A DNA stretch of 64,000 bases, from positions 496,001-560,000 of the forward strand of contig NZ_JADQDM010000001.1 of NCBI RefSeq assembly GCF_015694525.1, given 5' to 3'. Made by a program: the position numbers and the translations under genes. This stretch comes from Hymenobacter ruricola. Its GTDB lineage: Bacteria; Bacteroidota; Bacteroidia; Cytophagales; Hymenobacteraceae. Positions 8,027 through 16,223 of the stretch are shown here, piece by piece. Each line of letters opens with the position of its first letter. Positions within the stretch are counted from its first letter, which is position 1. The notes under the pieces were generated by a model. It was not told the origin of the DNA and searched no databases. It saw nothing but the letters and a program-made list of their open reading frames with translations.

Positions 8027-8207
8027 AGACGCTTACAACCCGCGTTTACTCTGCTTTGTTGCGATGGAATTGCACTGACAGCATATTCTCTGAATCAAGG
8101 AATCGGGATAAATAGACTTAAGATATTATGGATTGAACAAAACCAATAAAAACAGCATTATTCCTAAAAAAATCCTTGCGAAGAGAATTTGCATGAAAGA
8201 AAGGTCT

Positions 8208-8215
8208 TAAATTTG
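8208..8215 (+). promoter_or_regulatory. candidate -7 promoter element of the secreted coiled-coil protein gene
   Basis: TAAATTTG fits TAnnTTTG and lies 77 bases before the next start codon, within an AT-rich 265-base interval (8027-8291) that otherwise holds nothing I recognise. A TTTG lies 16 bases upstream, a shorter spacing than usual. Confidence 0.4.
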
Positions 8216-8291
8216 AAAAGCCGGAAAACGACACCGCAGCCAGCAGCCTTTCCCCGACCATTTTTAAAGCTCTCTCTAAGTTATTATTACC

Positions 8292-8999
8292 ATGAAACGA
8301 AGCCTACTAATCCTACTTGTTGTATGCTTGGCCACGCTGGGCGGTTATGCCCAGAAATCTCCTGTGGATGAGGCCGATATGTCTATTGGCAACGTGCCCC
8401 GCACGGGCCAGCGCGTGAGCATGCAGCTCGACAACAAGCGCGTGGAGGCCGCCTGGCTGAAGCAGCTGAACGACAAGTTCGGCAGCAAGGTGAAGAACAA
8501 CAAAGGCGTGGTGACCATGGACGGCGTCATCATCGAAGAAATTGCACCTACCCCCATTCGCGTCATTTCCAAGGTCGACGCTACGCCCACCGGCACCACC
8601 GTGTGGTGGAGCATTGACCTGGGCAACGCCTACCTGGCGAAAGACAAAACGCCGGTGCAGTGGAAGTCGGCCGAGAAGTACCTGAAGGACTTCGCCCGCA
8701 TGATGTACCGCGAAGACCTGGTGTCGCAGATTGCCGAAGCCGAGCGCGCCCTGGTGGCCTCGCAGAACAACCACATGGCCGTGATTGAAAAGGCCAACAC
8801 CATCAAGAAAGACATCGAAAAGAACAAGGCGCGCAAGATTGAAATCCAGCAGATGCTGGCCGCCAACGCCGCCGAACTCCAGCAGTTCAACAACCTCATC
8901 GACGCCAACCTGAAAGAGCAGGAGGCCGCCCGCGGCGACATCGTGAACATGCGCGTGGCCCTGGAAGCCGTGAAGGACCGCATGAACAAGATTGAGTAA
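8292..8999 (+). CDS. exported coiled-coil protein of unknown function
   Basis: A 235-residue protein with a clear signal peptide (MKRSLLILLVVCLATLGGYA, cleavage likely after residue 20). Residues 40-125 form a compact globular region with a conserved-looking WWSIDLGNAYL segment. Residues 140-235 are heptad-like and charged (IAEAERALV, IEKANTIKKDIEKNKARKIEIQQML), giving a long predicted coiled coil to the C-terminus. It probably acts in the periplasm or on the outer membrane. I do not recognise a named family. A strong terminator follows directly, so it is probably monocistronic. Confidence 0.8.
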   Translation: MKRSLLILLVVCLATLGGYAQKSPVDEADMSIGNVPRTGQRVSMQLDNKRVEAAWLKQLNDKFGSKVKNNKGVVTMDGVIIEEIAPTPIRVISKVDATPTGTTVWWSIDLGNAYLAKDKTPVQWKSAEKYLKDFARMMYREDLVSQIAEAERALVASQNNHMAVIEKANTIKKDIEKNKARKIEIQQMLAANAAELQQFNNLIDANLKEQEAARGDIVNMRVALEAVKDRMNKIE

Positions 9000-9025
9000 G
9001 CAGGTTCCAAGTCTCGCGCTTGCCG

Positions 9026-9060
9026 AAAAGCCCCGCCATTGCTGGCGGGGCTTTTTTGTT
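9026..9060 (+). terminator. intrinsic terminator
   Basis: A perfect 12-bp stem (AAAAGCCCCGCC with GGCGGGGCTTTT, 6-base loop) followed by a T run, 26 bases after the stop of the coiled-coil protein. Confidence 0.9.
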
Positions 9061-9181
9061 TGCTCACCGAGCGGGGTTTGCTCACCGAGCGGGCCAACCC
9101 CGCAGGGCGTTGCTACGTTGGCAGAAGTAAGCGGCGCACCAGACGCCGCAATTGCTTACCGATTACCACAACACCCCACCC

Positions 9182-9604
9182 ATGGAAAAGAAAGATTCGC
9201 AGCACCAGGTGCACCTCGACAGCGCCATTCACCTGCTCACCGGCGACCTCGCCTCTACTGCCGAGCGGGCCGGCCTCGACAATCAGCTGCAACGCTGGAT
9301 TGAGGATTTGAAAGAAGCCAACAATCCGGCGTTTCACCAACTGGTGGTCGACCTGCAGGCTCTGAAAGCCCACTTTGGCAGCGGCACGCTCGACGTCAAT
9401 GTTATCGCGCCGCTGTTGGCTCGCCTGGGCACCGAAACCACCCAGGCCGCCAACTTCGCCGAAAACGTGAACACCGCCACCCGCGTCACCAAGCTGGGCG
9501 AAGTGCTCACCGCCGTGGCGCAGCAGCTACAAGGTGGCACGGTGGACGTTGACGGCAGTCTGCCGCAGGACTACTCGTCGCACAAGCCGAACGGCCAAAT
9601 CTAA
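9182..9604 (+). CDS. small soluble protein of unknown function
   Basis: A 140-residue protein starting at the ATG at 9182; an in-frame TTG 30 bases upstream adds only low-complexity residues. It is hydrophilic and predicted mostly helical, with DNQLQRWIEDLKEA and HQLVVDLQALKAHF amphipathic segments. The C-terminal 20 residues (DYSSHKPNGQI) look disordered. There is no signal peptide or membrane span. I cannot name a family. It stands alone between two strong terminators, so it has its own promoter somewhere in 9061-9181. Confidence 0.65.
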   Translation: MEKKDSQHQVHLDSAIHLLTGDLASTAERAGLDNQLQRWIEDLKEANNPAFHQLVVDLQALKAHFGSGTLDVNVIAPLLARLGTETTQAANFAENVNTATRVTKLGEVLTAVAQQLQGGTVDVDGSLPQDYSSHKPNGQI

Positions 9605-9626
9605 ACCCTTGGACTAGCCCAAACCT

Positions 9627-9662
9627 AAAAAAGCCGGCCCCACGCGTGGGGCCGGCTTTTTT
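9627..9662. terminator. bidirectional terminator, perfect 36-bp palindrome
   Basis: AAAAAAGCCGGCCCCACG is followed immediately by its exact reverse complement, giving an 18-bp stem with A and T runs at the two ends. It lies between two convergent genes (9182-9604 and rplS) and can serve both. Confidence 0.92.
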
Positions 9663-9693
9663 ATTATCAGCAGCTGATGAGCTGCGGCGGTGC

Positions 9694-10074
9694 TTAGGCG
9701 GTGGCCTTGCTGGCCACGTTCAAGCGGCGCTCTTTGATGCGAGCTTGCTTGCCCGAGAGGCCGCGCAGGTAGAACAGACGGGCGCGACGGACTTTGCCGC
9801 GACGCACCACTTCGATTTTCTCGATGTTGGGCGACAGCAAGGGGAAAATACGCTCGGTGCCGATTTGGTTCGAAATCTTGCGCACGGTAAAAGTTTCGCC
9901 GTTCGAGCTGGGGTTGCGGCGCTGCAGCACCACGCCCTGGAACTGCTGAATGCGCTCCTTGTTGCCCTCGCGGATTTTCACGTGCACGTTGATGGTGTCG
10001 CCGGCGGCGAAGTCCGGAAAGCTGGCGCGGCGCTCTTGCGATTCGGCCTGGATAAAGTCAAGTAGTACGCTCAT
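9694..10074 (-). CDS. rplS: 50S ribosomal protein L19
   Basis: A 126-residue structural protein of the large subunit at the 30S-50S interface. The sequence [22 protein letters not shown], the FTVRKIS segment and the C-terminal [11 protein letters not shown] are diagnostic. The ATG at 10074 gives the usual L19 N-terminus (MSVLLDFIQ); the longer frame upstream crosses the promoter and is not translated. It is the last member of the rpsP-rimM-trmD-rplS set but has a good promoter of its own in the 169-base gap after trmD. Confidence 0.97.
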   Translation of the reverse strand: MSVLLDFIQAESQERRASFPDFAAGDTINVHVKIREGNKERIQQFQGVVLQRRNPSSNGETFTVRKISNQIGTERIFPLLSPNIEKIEVVRRGKVRRARLFYLRGLSGKQARIKERRLNVASKATA

Positions 10075-10136
10075 GGCTGAGAAATTGCGAAAGACGGCGC
10101 CGCCGTCGGGAATTAGTATTTTATCGAAACGGAGCG

Positions 10137-10167
10137 CAAAGATAGGACTTTGAGTTGAGGATAGCAA
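10137..10167 (-). promoter_or_regulatory. promoter of rplS
   Basis: On the minus strand, TTG is separated by 20 bases from TATCTTTG (10144 down to 10137), matching the Bacteroidota housekeeping consensus TTG-N19..21-TAnnTTTG. It ends 62 bases before the rplS start codon. Confidence 0.7.
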
Positions 10168-10242
10168 GTCATTTGTAGAACATGCGTTAGCTTGTTCACT
10201 GATTTGCTGCTGATTCGAAAAACGAAGCTGCTGAATCTGGTT

Positions 10243-10917
10243 TTAGCCCAATAAATCGGGCCGCCGCGCCTGCGTACGGGTCAGCGCCTGCTCGTGCCGC
10301 CACTCCTCAATCTTGGGCGTATTGCCGGATAAGAGAATGTCCGGTACGGCTAGCCCGCGCCACTCGGCCGGCCGCGTGTACACTGGCGGCGCCAGCAAAT
10401 CATCCTGAAACGAATCGGACAAAGCGGATTCTTCATTGCCCAGCACGCCCGGCAGCAGCCGCACCACGGCATCAACCAAGATGGCCGCGCCGAGCTCGCC
10501 GCCGCTCAGCACGTAGTCGCCCACGCTGATTTCGTGGGTGATGTAGGTTTGGCGAATCCGCTCATCGATGCCTTTGTAATGACCACAAAGCATGATGATG
10601 TTCTGGAATAAGGACAGGCGGTTGGCCAGCGGCTGGCGCAGCGTCTCGCCATCGGGCGTGAGGTAGATGACGGCGTCGTAGGGCCGTTGGGCCTGTAGTT
10701 CGTCTATCCAAGCGGCAATGGGCTCCACGCGCAGCACCATGCCGGCGCCGCCACCAAACACGGCGTCGTCAATCTGCCCGTGCTTGTTGATGGCCTTATC
10801 GCGCAACTGATGCAGGTGGATTTCCACCAAGCCCTTGTCCTGCGCCCGCTTCACAATGGAATGGGCAAAAGGGCTGACCAGCAGCTCGGGCAGGCAGGTG
10901 AGGATGTCGATGCGCAT
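10243..10917 (-). CDS. trmD: tRNA (guanine-37-N1)-methyltransferase
   Basis: A SPOUT-class methyltransferase of 224 residues that methylates G37 next to the anticodon and prevents frameshifting. It begins [13 protein letters not shown] and contains [14 protein letters not shown] near residue 53. The trefoil-knot SAM-binding region is [12 protein letters not shown] followed by [14 protein letters not shown]; the [16 protein letters not shown] segment carries the catalytic Asp region. Length matches the short form of the family. It follows rimM in the classic order but is separated from it by a 77-bp palindromic element. Confidence 0.97.
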   Translation of the reverse strand: MRIDILTCLPELLVSPFAHSIVKRAQDKGLVEIHLHQLRDKAINKHGQIDDAVFGGGAGMVLRVEPIAAWIDELQAQRPYDAVIYLTPDGETLRQPLANRLSLFQNIIMLCGHYKGIDERIRQTYITHEISVGDYVLSGGELGAAILVDAVVRLLPGVLGNEESALSDSFQDDLLAPPVYTRPAEWRGLAVPDILLSGNTPKIEEWRHEQALTRTQARRPDLLG

Positions 10918-10926
10918 ATGGGAGTG

Positions 10927-11003
10927 TGTAGCGTGGACTCTGCGAGTCCGCGCCGGAGCGAACGTTCTTCTACAACGCGCGGACTCGCAGAGTCCACGCT
11001 ACA
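10927..11003. repeat. 77-bp palindromic element between rimM and trmD
   Basis: Two perfect 26-base complementary arms (10927-10952 and 10978-11003, beginning TGTAGCGTGGACTC) flank a 25-base loop. The element ends exactly where the rimM stop codon begins. An element with identical arms lies at 50941-51015. Confidence 0.9.
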
Positions 11004-11585
11004 TTATGCTTCCTCAAACTCGTCGGGCTCGTCCTGGTCGCGGGAGGAGGGCTTGAGGTACACATCGAGCAAGCCGTCGGGCAGGTTCACGTGGACTTGC
11101 TTTTTCTCGTGGTCGGCGTGGGTCACGATTTCATCAACCACTGGAATCAGCACTTCGTGGCCCTGGTAGCGCATGGCCAGCATGTCCTGTTGCGGCAGCT
11201 CATAGAAATTCTCAACGGTGCCCAACTCGCCCAGATTCGCATCCACTACGGTGAAGCCGATGACGTCGTGAAAATAAAACTGGTCTTCATCCAGCGCGGG
11301 TAGCTCGGCCAAGGGCAGGTAGAGCTGAGCGCCGCGCAAGGGCTCGGCTTCCTCGATGCGGTCGATGCCGCGCAGCTTCAGCAGCACGCGGTTGCCGGAC
11401 TGGGGCTGCACCTTTTCTATGTTGTGCTCCACCAGCTTGGTGGGGGCGGCGGGCAGGGCCAGGTACACCTTCTTGAGCTTGAGGTAATCGTCCACGTCGT
11501 CCACGTCGAAGTGGGCGGCCACGTGGCCGCGCAGGCCGTGCGTTTTGAGGAGGTAGCCGAGCTGATAGGTTTCGTCGAGGGTCAT
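11004..11585 (-). CDS. rimM: ribosome maturation factor RimM
   Basis: A 193-residue assembly factor that binds S19 in pre-30S particles. It has the N-terminal RimM domain (YQLGYLLKTHGLRGHVAAHFD, with variable strands to about residue 90) and the C-terminal PRC-barrel-like half (YFHDVIGFTVVD, then QDMLAMRYQGHEVLIPVVDEIV). The last 15 residues are acidic (DQDEPDEFEEA) and may be disordered. It lies between rpsP and trmD in the conserved translation operon. The stop codon TAA abuts the palindromic element. Confidence 0.95.
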   Translation of the reverse strand: MTLDETYQLGYLLKTHGLRGHVAAHFDVDDVDDYLKLKKVYLALPAAPTKLVEHNIEKVQPQSGNRVLLKLRGIDRIEEAEPLRGAQLYLPLAELPALDEDQFYFHDVIGFTVVDANLGELGTVENFYELPQQDMLAMRYQGHEVLIPVVDEIVTHADHEKKQVHVNLPDGLLDVYLKPSSRDQDEPDEFEEA

Positions 11586-11680
11586 GGCGGGCGGGGAAGG
11601 GAAACGAAAAAGAGTTTGGGGGTTGCCAGCCGGTCCGGCTCACAACTCCCAAACTCTTACGGTTTTTAGTAACCTAAAAA

Positions 11681-12226
11681 CTACTCGGCAGCTTCAGCGG
11701 TAGCCTCTTCGGCCGGAGCCTCGGTGGCTTCTTCAGCAGCCGGCGCGGGCGCGTTGGCGGCCAGCAGGGCAGCTTGCTTCTGACGCAGGGCTTCGGCACG
11801 AGCTTCTTTCACCTTGGTTTCGGCGGCGAAAGCAGCTTTGCGGGCTTCTTCCTTCGCATCAACCAGGCCGGTGCGCTTGCCTTCAATTTTGGCGTCTTTC
11901 TCTTGTTTCCAAGCATCGAAACGCTGGTCGGCCACTTCCTGGGTGATGGCGCCTTTGTCGACACCCAACTGCAGGTGACGGCGGTAGAGCACGCCGCGGT
12001 AGCTCAGCATGGCCCGTACGGTGTCGGTGGGCTGGGCACCGGTCATCATCCAGTAAAACGCGCGGTCGGCGTCGTAGTTGATGGTGGCGGGGTTGGTGTT
12101 GGGGTTGTAGGTGCCGAGTTTCTCGATGAAACGGCCGTCGCGGGGCGAGCGGGAGTCGGCTACTACGATGTCGTAAGTAGCGGCCTTTTTACGGCCGCGG
12201 CGGGCGAGGCGGATTTTAACTGCCAT
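11681..12226 (-). CDS. rpsP: 30S ribosomal protein S16 with long C-terminal tail
   Basis: The first about 85 residues are a standard S16 ([25 protein letters not shown], then [15 protein letters not shown] and [19 protein letters not shown]). The remaining about 95 residues are a charged, Ala/Glu-rich tail (ending in repeats of PAEEATAE), a feature seen in S16 of many Bacteroidota, so at 181 residues it is roughly twice the E. coli length. The ATG at 12226 is the true start; the longer frame crosses the promoter. First gene of the rpsP-rimM-trmD cluster. Confidence 0.97.
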   Translation of the reverse strand: MAVKIRLARRGRKKAATYDIVVADSRSPRDGRFIEKLGTYNPNTNPATINYDADRAFYWMMTGAQPTDTVRAMLSYRGVLYRRHLQLGVDKGAITQEVADQRFDAWKQEKDAKIEGKRTGLVDAKEEARKAAFAAETKVKEARAEALRQKQAALLAANAPAPAAEEATEAPAEEATAEAAE

Positions 12227-12289
12227 AAACCGGTGGGGTTGTGCGACGCAGCTCGTGCGTCTGGTGAGGGTTTCCCGAAATTGGGAGTG

Positions 12290-12297
12290 CAAAGGTA
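12290..12297 (-). promoter_or_regulatory. -7 promoter element of the rpsP operon
   Basis: TACCTTTG on the minus strand (12297 down to 12290), 64 bases upstream of the rpsP start, matches TAnnTTTG. The -33 region has TTCC rather than TTTG at the expected place, so the -33 half is weak. Confidence 0.5.
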
Positions 12298-12349
12298 TAG
12301 GATAATAAGCAGCTTCGGAAGTAGCTTGCTCATATTTTGTTAAGCTATT

Positions 12350-12694
12350 ATGGTATTCATTACCATCGTCCCGGCTGAGCCGTTTGCGCAACATGCTATG
12401 GATGCGCAGTACTCACCGGGCTGGCTTCAAATTGATACCGGACTTAGCCGAATGGAATTGTTTCGGGGCGCTCCGGACATGATGGTAGCGTCTGCTCAGC
12501 AACTGTTTCAGCAGCTTGTGCGCATGAGCGAACGAAAAAGCGGGCGGGAGCAATGGCAAGCCTTGGGTGGTAACCAGAACTATTGGCTGATTAAGGAAAA
12601 AGGCCGGTTGTATCTGGATGATGGAGAAAGCCAACTTGTCTTTTCATTCACTGCTTTTCGCGATGCTTTGCAGCAGGCATTGCTACTGTTGTAG
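12350..12694 (+). CDS. small protein of unknown function
   Basis: A 114-residue soluble protein transcribed away from rpsP. The first ATG (12350) is used; a second in-frame ATG 48 bases later is possible. The sequence [19 protein letters not shown] and a helix [20 protein letters not shown] are visible but no family is recognised. Its base composition is lower in GC and its codon use less biased than the ribosomal cluster next to it. It ends just before a strong bidirectional terminator. The function is unknown. Confidence 0.6.
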   Translation: MVFITIVPAEPFAQHAMDAQYSPGWLQIDTGLSRMELFRGAPDMMVASAQQLFQQLVRMSERKSGREQWQALGGNQNYWLIKEKGRLYLDDGESQLVFSFTAFRDALQQALLLL

Positions 12695-12701
12695 CTTCAC
12701 T

Positions 12702-12756
12702 AAACCGCAATAAAAAACCCGTTTCTACTTTAGAAACGGGTTTTTTATTGCGGTTT
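12702..12756. terminator. bidirectional terminator with perfect 26-bp stem
   Basis: A perfect 26-bp inverted repeat with a 3-base loop, containing A and T runs on both sides of the GC core ACCCGTTTCTA. It lies between two convergent genes. Confidence 0.9.
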
Positions 12757-12776
12757 GTTATCGCGGTTTGGGTTAT

Positions 12777-13565
12777 TTATGCCGCCACGGCTTCGCGCTT
12801 GGGCTTGGCCAGTTTAGACATGGTGCTCAGGTTCATGTTTTTGCGCTTCACCTTGATGATACCCACTTTGTCGAGGCCCCAAATAGCCACGTAGGTGGGG
12901 TCGAATTCCCACCACTTCACGCCGAAGTTGACGCGCATGGGCAGCTTGTGGTGGTTGTTCTGGAACAACTCGCCAAAGGCGAGGAAATCCAGGGCCAGCG
13001 TGTTTTTAGATTTGTCGCGGTTGTCGAAGTTCTGGTAGCCGTATTTGTGGCCGCCCCAGTTCACGATGGCGCCGTGGATGGGGCCCATCAGGAAGTGGAT
13101 GGGCAGCAGCAGGTACTGCCACCACGCCGTGGCAAAGTTGATGTAGAACAGCACGTAGGCCGTGCCCCAGCCCAGGCGTGAGTAGACGGTGCCGCCGAAT
13201 TTATCGAGCCAGTTCCACTCTGGAATGTCGCCCTCGAAGCGCTTGGCGCCTTCGTGGTTGTTGTTCACCACGTCGTTGTAAATCACCTTGGTCTTCCACA
13301 TCATGTCGAACGCGTTGTTCGAGAAGTGGGGCGAGTGCGGGTCCAGCTCGGTGTCGGAGTAGGCGTGGTGCATGCGGTGCAGCAGCGCGTAGGCCCGCGG
13401 CGAAAGGAAGCTGCTGCCCTGGCAGAGGTAGGTGAACAAGAAGAAGAACTTCTCCCAGAACTTGTTCATCGTAAACATTTTATGCGCGGCGTAGCGGTGC
13501 AGGTAAAACGTCTGGGTGAACAGAGATAAGTAATAGTGGGCAACGAAGAAAATGAGGATGGCCAT
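12777..13565 (-). CDS. membrane fatty acid desaturase (acyl-CoA delta-9 type)
   Basis: A di-iron desaturase of 262 residues that introduces a double bond into fatty acyl chains in the inner membrane. The histidine clusters are present: HRYAAHK (residue 23 on), HRMHHAYSD (about 64-72) and QNNHHKLP (about 208-215), with aromatic membrane spans before and between them. The C-terminus is Lys-rich (KVKRKNMN). Length is somewhat shorter than the eukaryotic enzyme but usual for bacterial homologues. Probably adjusts membrane fluidity. It is monocistronic, with a promoter 68 bases upstream. Confidence 0.88.
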   Translation of the reverse strand: MAILIFFVAHYYLSLFTQTFYLHRYAAHKMFTMNKFWEKFFFLFTYLCQGSSFLSPRAYALLHRMHHAYSDTELDPHSPHFSNNAFDMMWKTKVIYNDVVNNNHEGAKRFEGDIPEWNWLDKFGGTVYSRLGWGTAYVLFYINFATAWWQYLLLPIHFLMGPIHGAIVNWGGHKYGYQNFDNRDKSKNTLALDFLAFGELFQNNHHKLPMRVNFGVKWWEFDPTYVAIWGLDKVGIIKVKRKNMNLSTMSKLAKPKREAVAA

Positions 13566-13632
13566 AAAGGGTTCTGAAGCTGAACTGCCCGCACAAGCAA
13601 AACGCCCGTCGTTAGGTTCAGTGGAGGTAACG

Positions 13633-13640
13633 CAAAATTA
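13633..13640 (-). promoter_or_regulatory. candidate -7 element of the desaturase gene
   Basis: TAATTTTG on the minus strand (13640 down to 13633) fits TAnnTTTG and is 68 bases upstream of the desaturase ATG. No matching -33 TTG was seen. Confidence 0.35.
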
Positions 13641-13724
13641 CGGCCACCGCCAGGGCGGGGGATAATTCGGTGCCAGAAGGCCAAAATCTTGCACGCGGCA
13701 AAACCGGCAACGTTTGCGGCGCCC

Positions 13725-14435
13725 CTACCGGTGGAATTCCCGCGCGGCGTCCCAGTGCGGCGCATCGGGCAAGGGCGCCACGAAGGTCATCTGCTCTTTC
13801 GTGACGGGGTGCTGCAGTTGCAGCTGGCGGGCGTGCAGGGCAATGCTCACGTCGGGCAGGGGCGCGATGAACCCGTACTTCACGTCGCCCACGATGGGCG
13901 TGCCGAGGCCGGTGGCCAACTGGGTCCGAATCTGGTGCGGGCGGCCCGTGACGGGGTTTACCTGGAGCAGAAAGCGGTTGCCGGCCGGGCCCAGCAGCTC
14001 GTATTTCAGTTCGGAGCGTAGGCCCTGGCCGTGGGCGGTGGGGTAGGCCTTGGTCACGTTGCGCACGGTGTCCTTCACCAGCCAGTGGATGAGGGTGCCG
14101 CTTTCCGGCACGGGCGGCTTGCCGGTGAGCGCCCAGTAGGTTTTGCTCATCAGGTTGTCGCGGAACATCTCGTTGAGGCGGCTGAGGGCTTTGCTGGTTT
14201 TGGCCAGCACCACCACGCCGCTCACGGGCCGGTCGATGCGGTGGGCCACGCCCACGAAGGCCTCGCCGGGCTTCTTGTACTTGAAGCGCAGGTACTCGGC
14301 GGCTTTTTTGGAGAGGGGCTCGTCGCCGGTGGCGTCGCCCTGCACGAGGAGGCCGGCCGGCTTGTTGATGACGAGGAGGTGGTTGTCTTCAAACAGAATT
14401 TCTCTGCCTTCAGACCAGAGGTTTGGTCGGTTCAC
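13725..14435 (-). CDS. RluA-family 23S/tRNA pseudouridine synthase
   Basis: Isomerises specific uridines in rRNA or tRNA to pseudouridine. It opens with ILFEDNHLLVINKPAGLLVQGD; the catalytic Asp is in AHRIDRPVSGVVVLAKT; the RPHQIRTQLA motif and the C-terminal LHARQLQLQHP are typical of RluA-type enzymes. There is no S4 domain, so it is the short form. The start is uncertain: a GTG at 14435 leaves 16 residues before the conserved region, while the only upstream ATG (14519) adds an Arg/Pro-rich extension that does not look like protein. The site specificity (RluA, RluC or TruC-like) cannot be told. Confidence 0.88.
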   Translation of the reverse strand: MNRPNLWSEGREILFEDNHLLVINKPAGLLVQGDATGDEPLSKKAAEYLRFKYKKPGEAFVGVAHRIDRPVSGVVVLAKTSKALSRLNEMFRDNLMSKTYWALTGKPPVPESGTLIHWLVKDTVRNVTKAYPTAHGQGLRSELKYELLGPAGNRFLLQVNPVTGRPHQIRTQLATGLGTPIVGDVKYGFIAPLPDVSIALHARQLQLQHPVTKEQMTFVAPLPDAPHWDAAREFHR

Positions 14436-14591
14436 GCGGCGGGGGCGGGCGGAAGGTTGGATGGCGCAAGAGCGGGCCAGGAACCCACACGGGGGCTTCC
14501 GCACGTCATCAGACCACACTCACCGGGCGCTCCGCTCTTGCTTTTGGTGCCGCGAAGATACGAAGCCGCGCGGGAGTGAAACCGTAGCGGC

Positions 14592-16070
14592 TCAGGCTGC
14601 TGCCGACTCCTCAGGGGCCAGCCCGGGGGGCGCGGGGTTGTACCAGTCCACGTTGCGGGAGAGGAACATCACGGCGCCCAGCACCACCACCAGCCCAATG
14701 CTGCCGACCAGCAGGGCGTAGTCCTGCAATTGCAGCACCACGAATAGGAACCCGTACACGAGCGTGAGCACGCCGGCCGTGACCAGCGTGAGGCGCCGGT
14801 GCCGGAAGCTGGCCGCCGCGTAGGCCGTCACCAACCCCACGATGACCACGGCCGACAGCGCATAGGCGGCATCAAAAGGCATTTGCTCGGCTAGGGCCAG
14901 CAGCAGCACGTAGAAAATGACCAGCGCCAACCCCACCAGAATGTACTGGAACGGGTGGAAGCGCCGCCGGTTGAGCACTTCCACGAAGAAGAAAATGAGA
15001 AAGGTGAGCGTGAGCGGCAGCAACGCGTATTTGGCGGCGCGCATGGTTTTCTGGTATTCGTTCACGGGCACCAGCAGGCGCACGCCGAAGGTGGACTCGT
15101 CCACGGCCGGGCGGTCGGTGTCGGTGCGCCAGTGCTGCGGGAAGTTGCGGTTGAGGTGCAGCACCTGCCAGTCGGCCGTAAAATCTTTGCCGCTCAGGGT
15201 GCGGCGAGTGGGCAAAAAGGCCCCGATGAAGCTGGGGTCGGCCCAGGGGGCGCTCAGGTGCAGGGTGGTTTGGCGGCCGAGGGGGGCCACAATCAGGCCG
15301 GTGCTGCCGTTCAGGTCGAGGTCGAAGGAGAAGGTGTGGCGGCGGGTGAGGGCGGCCTCGTCGGGCACGGGAATGGCTACGCTCACGCCGCTGGTGGTTT
15401 GCCCGCGGCTTTCCATGTCGGCGTCCTCTTCGTGGTACTTGGAATACCGGTTGCGCTCGTTCAGCACCGTGCTGAACTGCGTGCTGACGGTGGGCGCGTT
15501 GCCGTAGGGCAGCACTTCGGCGCTGGGCACGCCCGGCTCGAAGGGGTGAGCGCGGCCGTCCCAGTTCAGCGCCAGCCCGTTGCGGATGCCTTTCATGTCG
15601 GAAATGCCCACCGTCACAAAGGCTTCGGACCAGCGCACGGCCTCGGGCGAAACACCCAAATCGGCCAGGCGCGGCGCCTGGAAGGCGCCTTGCACGTGCA
15701 GGCCCGCCCGGTACACCACCGCTTCGTAGATGCCGCGGTGGCGGCGCTCAGGTGCCAGCGTGCCGGTGGTGGCCAGCGTGTCGGGCAGCAGGCTGAGGTA
15801 GCGCACCACTTCACTCACCACGCCTTTTTCGCTCACCACGCGGGCGGTGTAGGGCAGCACCAGCACGGGGCCCAGCACCAGCTGCGAGCCACCCCACTGG
15901 CTGCTGATTTCGGCGGTGGCCGCGTCGCGGTTTTCGGCCCGCTCGGTAATGAGGCTCTCCACCATGCTCGACGGGATGAGCAACAGCACCAGCAGCACGG
16001 CGATGATGACGACCTTGAAGGTGATGGACCAGCTAATGGAAGACGTCAGGCGATTGGCGGAGGGACCCAT
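14592..16070 (-). CDS. creD: CreD-like inner membrane protein
   Basis: A 492-residue inner membrane protein of the CreD family, linked in enterobacteria to envelope integrity and to the CreBC response. An N-terminal span (about 15-35) is followed by a large periplasmic domain (about 40-310, with LGPVLVLPY, FGVRLLVPVNEYQKTMRAAKYALL) and then six closely spaced C-terminal spans (FLIFFFVEVL to MFLSRNVDWY). The ATG at 16070 is preferred to 16100 because a TAnnTTTG promoter box lies across 16098-16105. No creBC genes are adjacent, as usual in this phylum. Confidence 0.9.
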   Translation of the reverse strand: MGPSANRLTSSISWSITFKVVIIAVLLVLLLIPSSMVESLITERAENRDAATAEISSQWGGSQLVLGPVLVLPYTARVVSEKGVVSEVVRYLSLLPDTLATTGTLAPERRHRGIYEAVVYRAGLHVQGAFQAPRLADLGVSPEAVRWSEAFVTVGISDMKGIRNGLALNWDGRAHPFEPGVPSAEVLPYGNAPTVSTQFSTVLNERNRYSKYHEEDADMESRGQTTSGVSVAIPVPDEAALTRRHTFSFDLDLNGSTGLIVAPLGRQTTLHLSAPWADPSFIGAFLPTRRTLSGKDFTADWQVLHLNRNFPQHWRTDTDRPAVDESTFGVRLLVPVNEYQKTMRAAKYALLPLTLTFLIFFFVEVLNRRRFHPFQYILVGLALVIFYVLLLALAEQMPFDAAYALSAVVIVGLVTAYAAASFRHRRLTLVTAGVLTLVYGFLFVVLQLQDYALLVGSIGLVVVLGAVMFLSRNVDWYNPAPPGLAPEESAAA

Positions 16071-16097
16071 GCGGCGTTTGTGAAGTACTTTGTTTTG

Positions 16098-16105
16098 CAA
16101 AGCTA
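16098..16105 (-). promoter_or_regulatory. -7 promoter element of creD
   Basis: TAGCTTTG on the minus strand matches TAnnTTTG, 28 bases upstream of the ATG at 16070. It overlaps the alternative start at 16100 and so argues against that start. Confidence 0.45.
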
Positions 16106-16148
16106 ACGATTCAATCGTTGTAATTGGTATAGGTTGAATAAAATAAAA

Positions 16149-16194
16149 AAAGGCGGCGGCTGATGCGCCTCAAAGCACATCGGCCGCCGCCTTT
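16149..16194 (-). terminator. terminator of panB
   Basis: A perfect 12-bp stem (AAAGGCGGCGGC with GCCGCCGCCTTT) with a further GATG/CATC pairing inside. On the minus strand it is followed by a T-rich run and lies 30 bases after the panB stop. Confidence 0.8.
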
Positions 16195-16223
16195 CTACCA
16201 GGCGGTTAGTATTTGGCAATGAG

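Noticed and set aside
16071-16100. CreD start at 16100
   Set aside because: The TAGCTTTG promoter box covers 16098-16105, so a transcript would begin downstream of this codon; 16070 is used.
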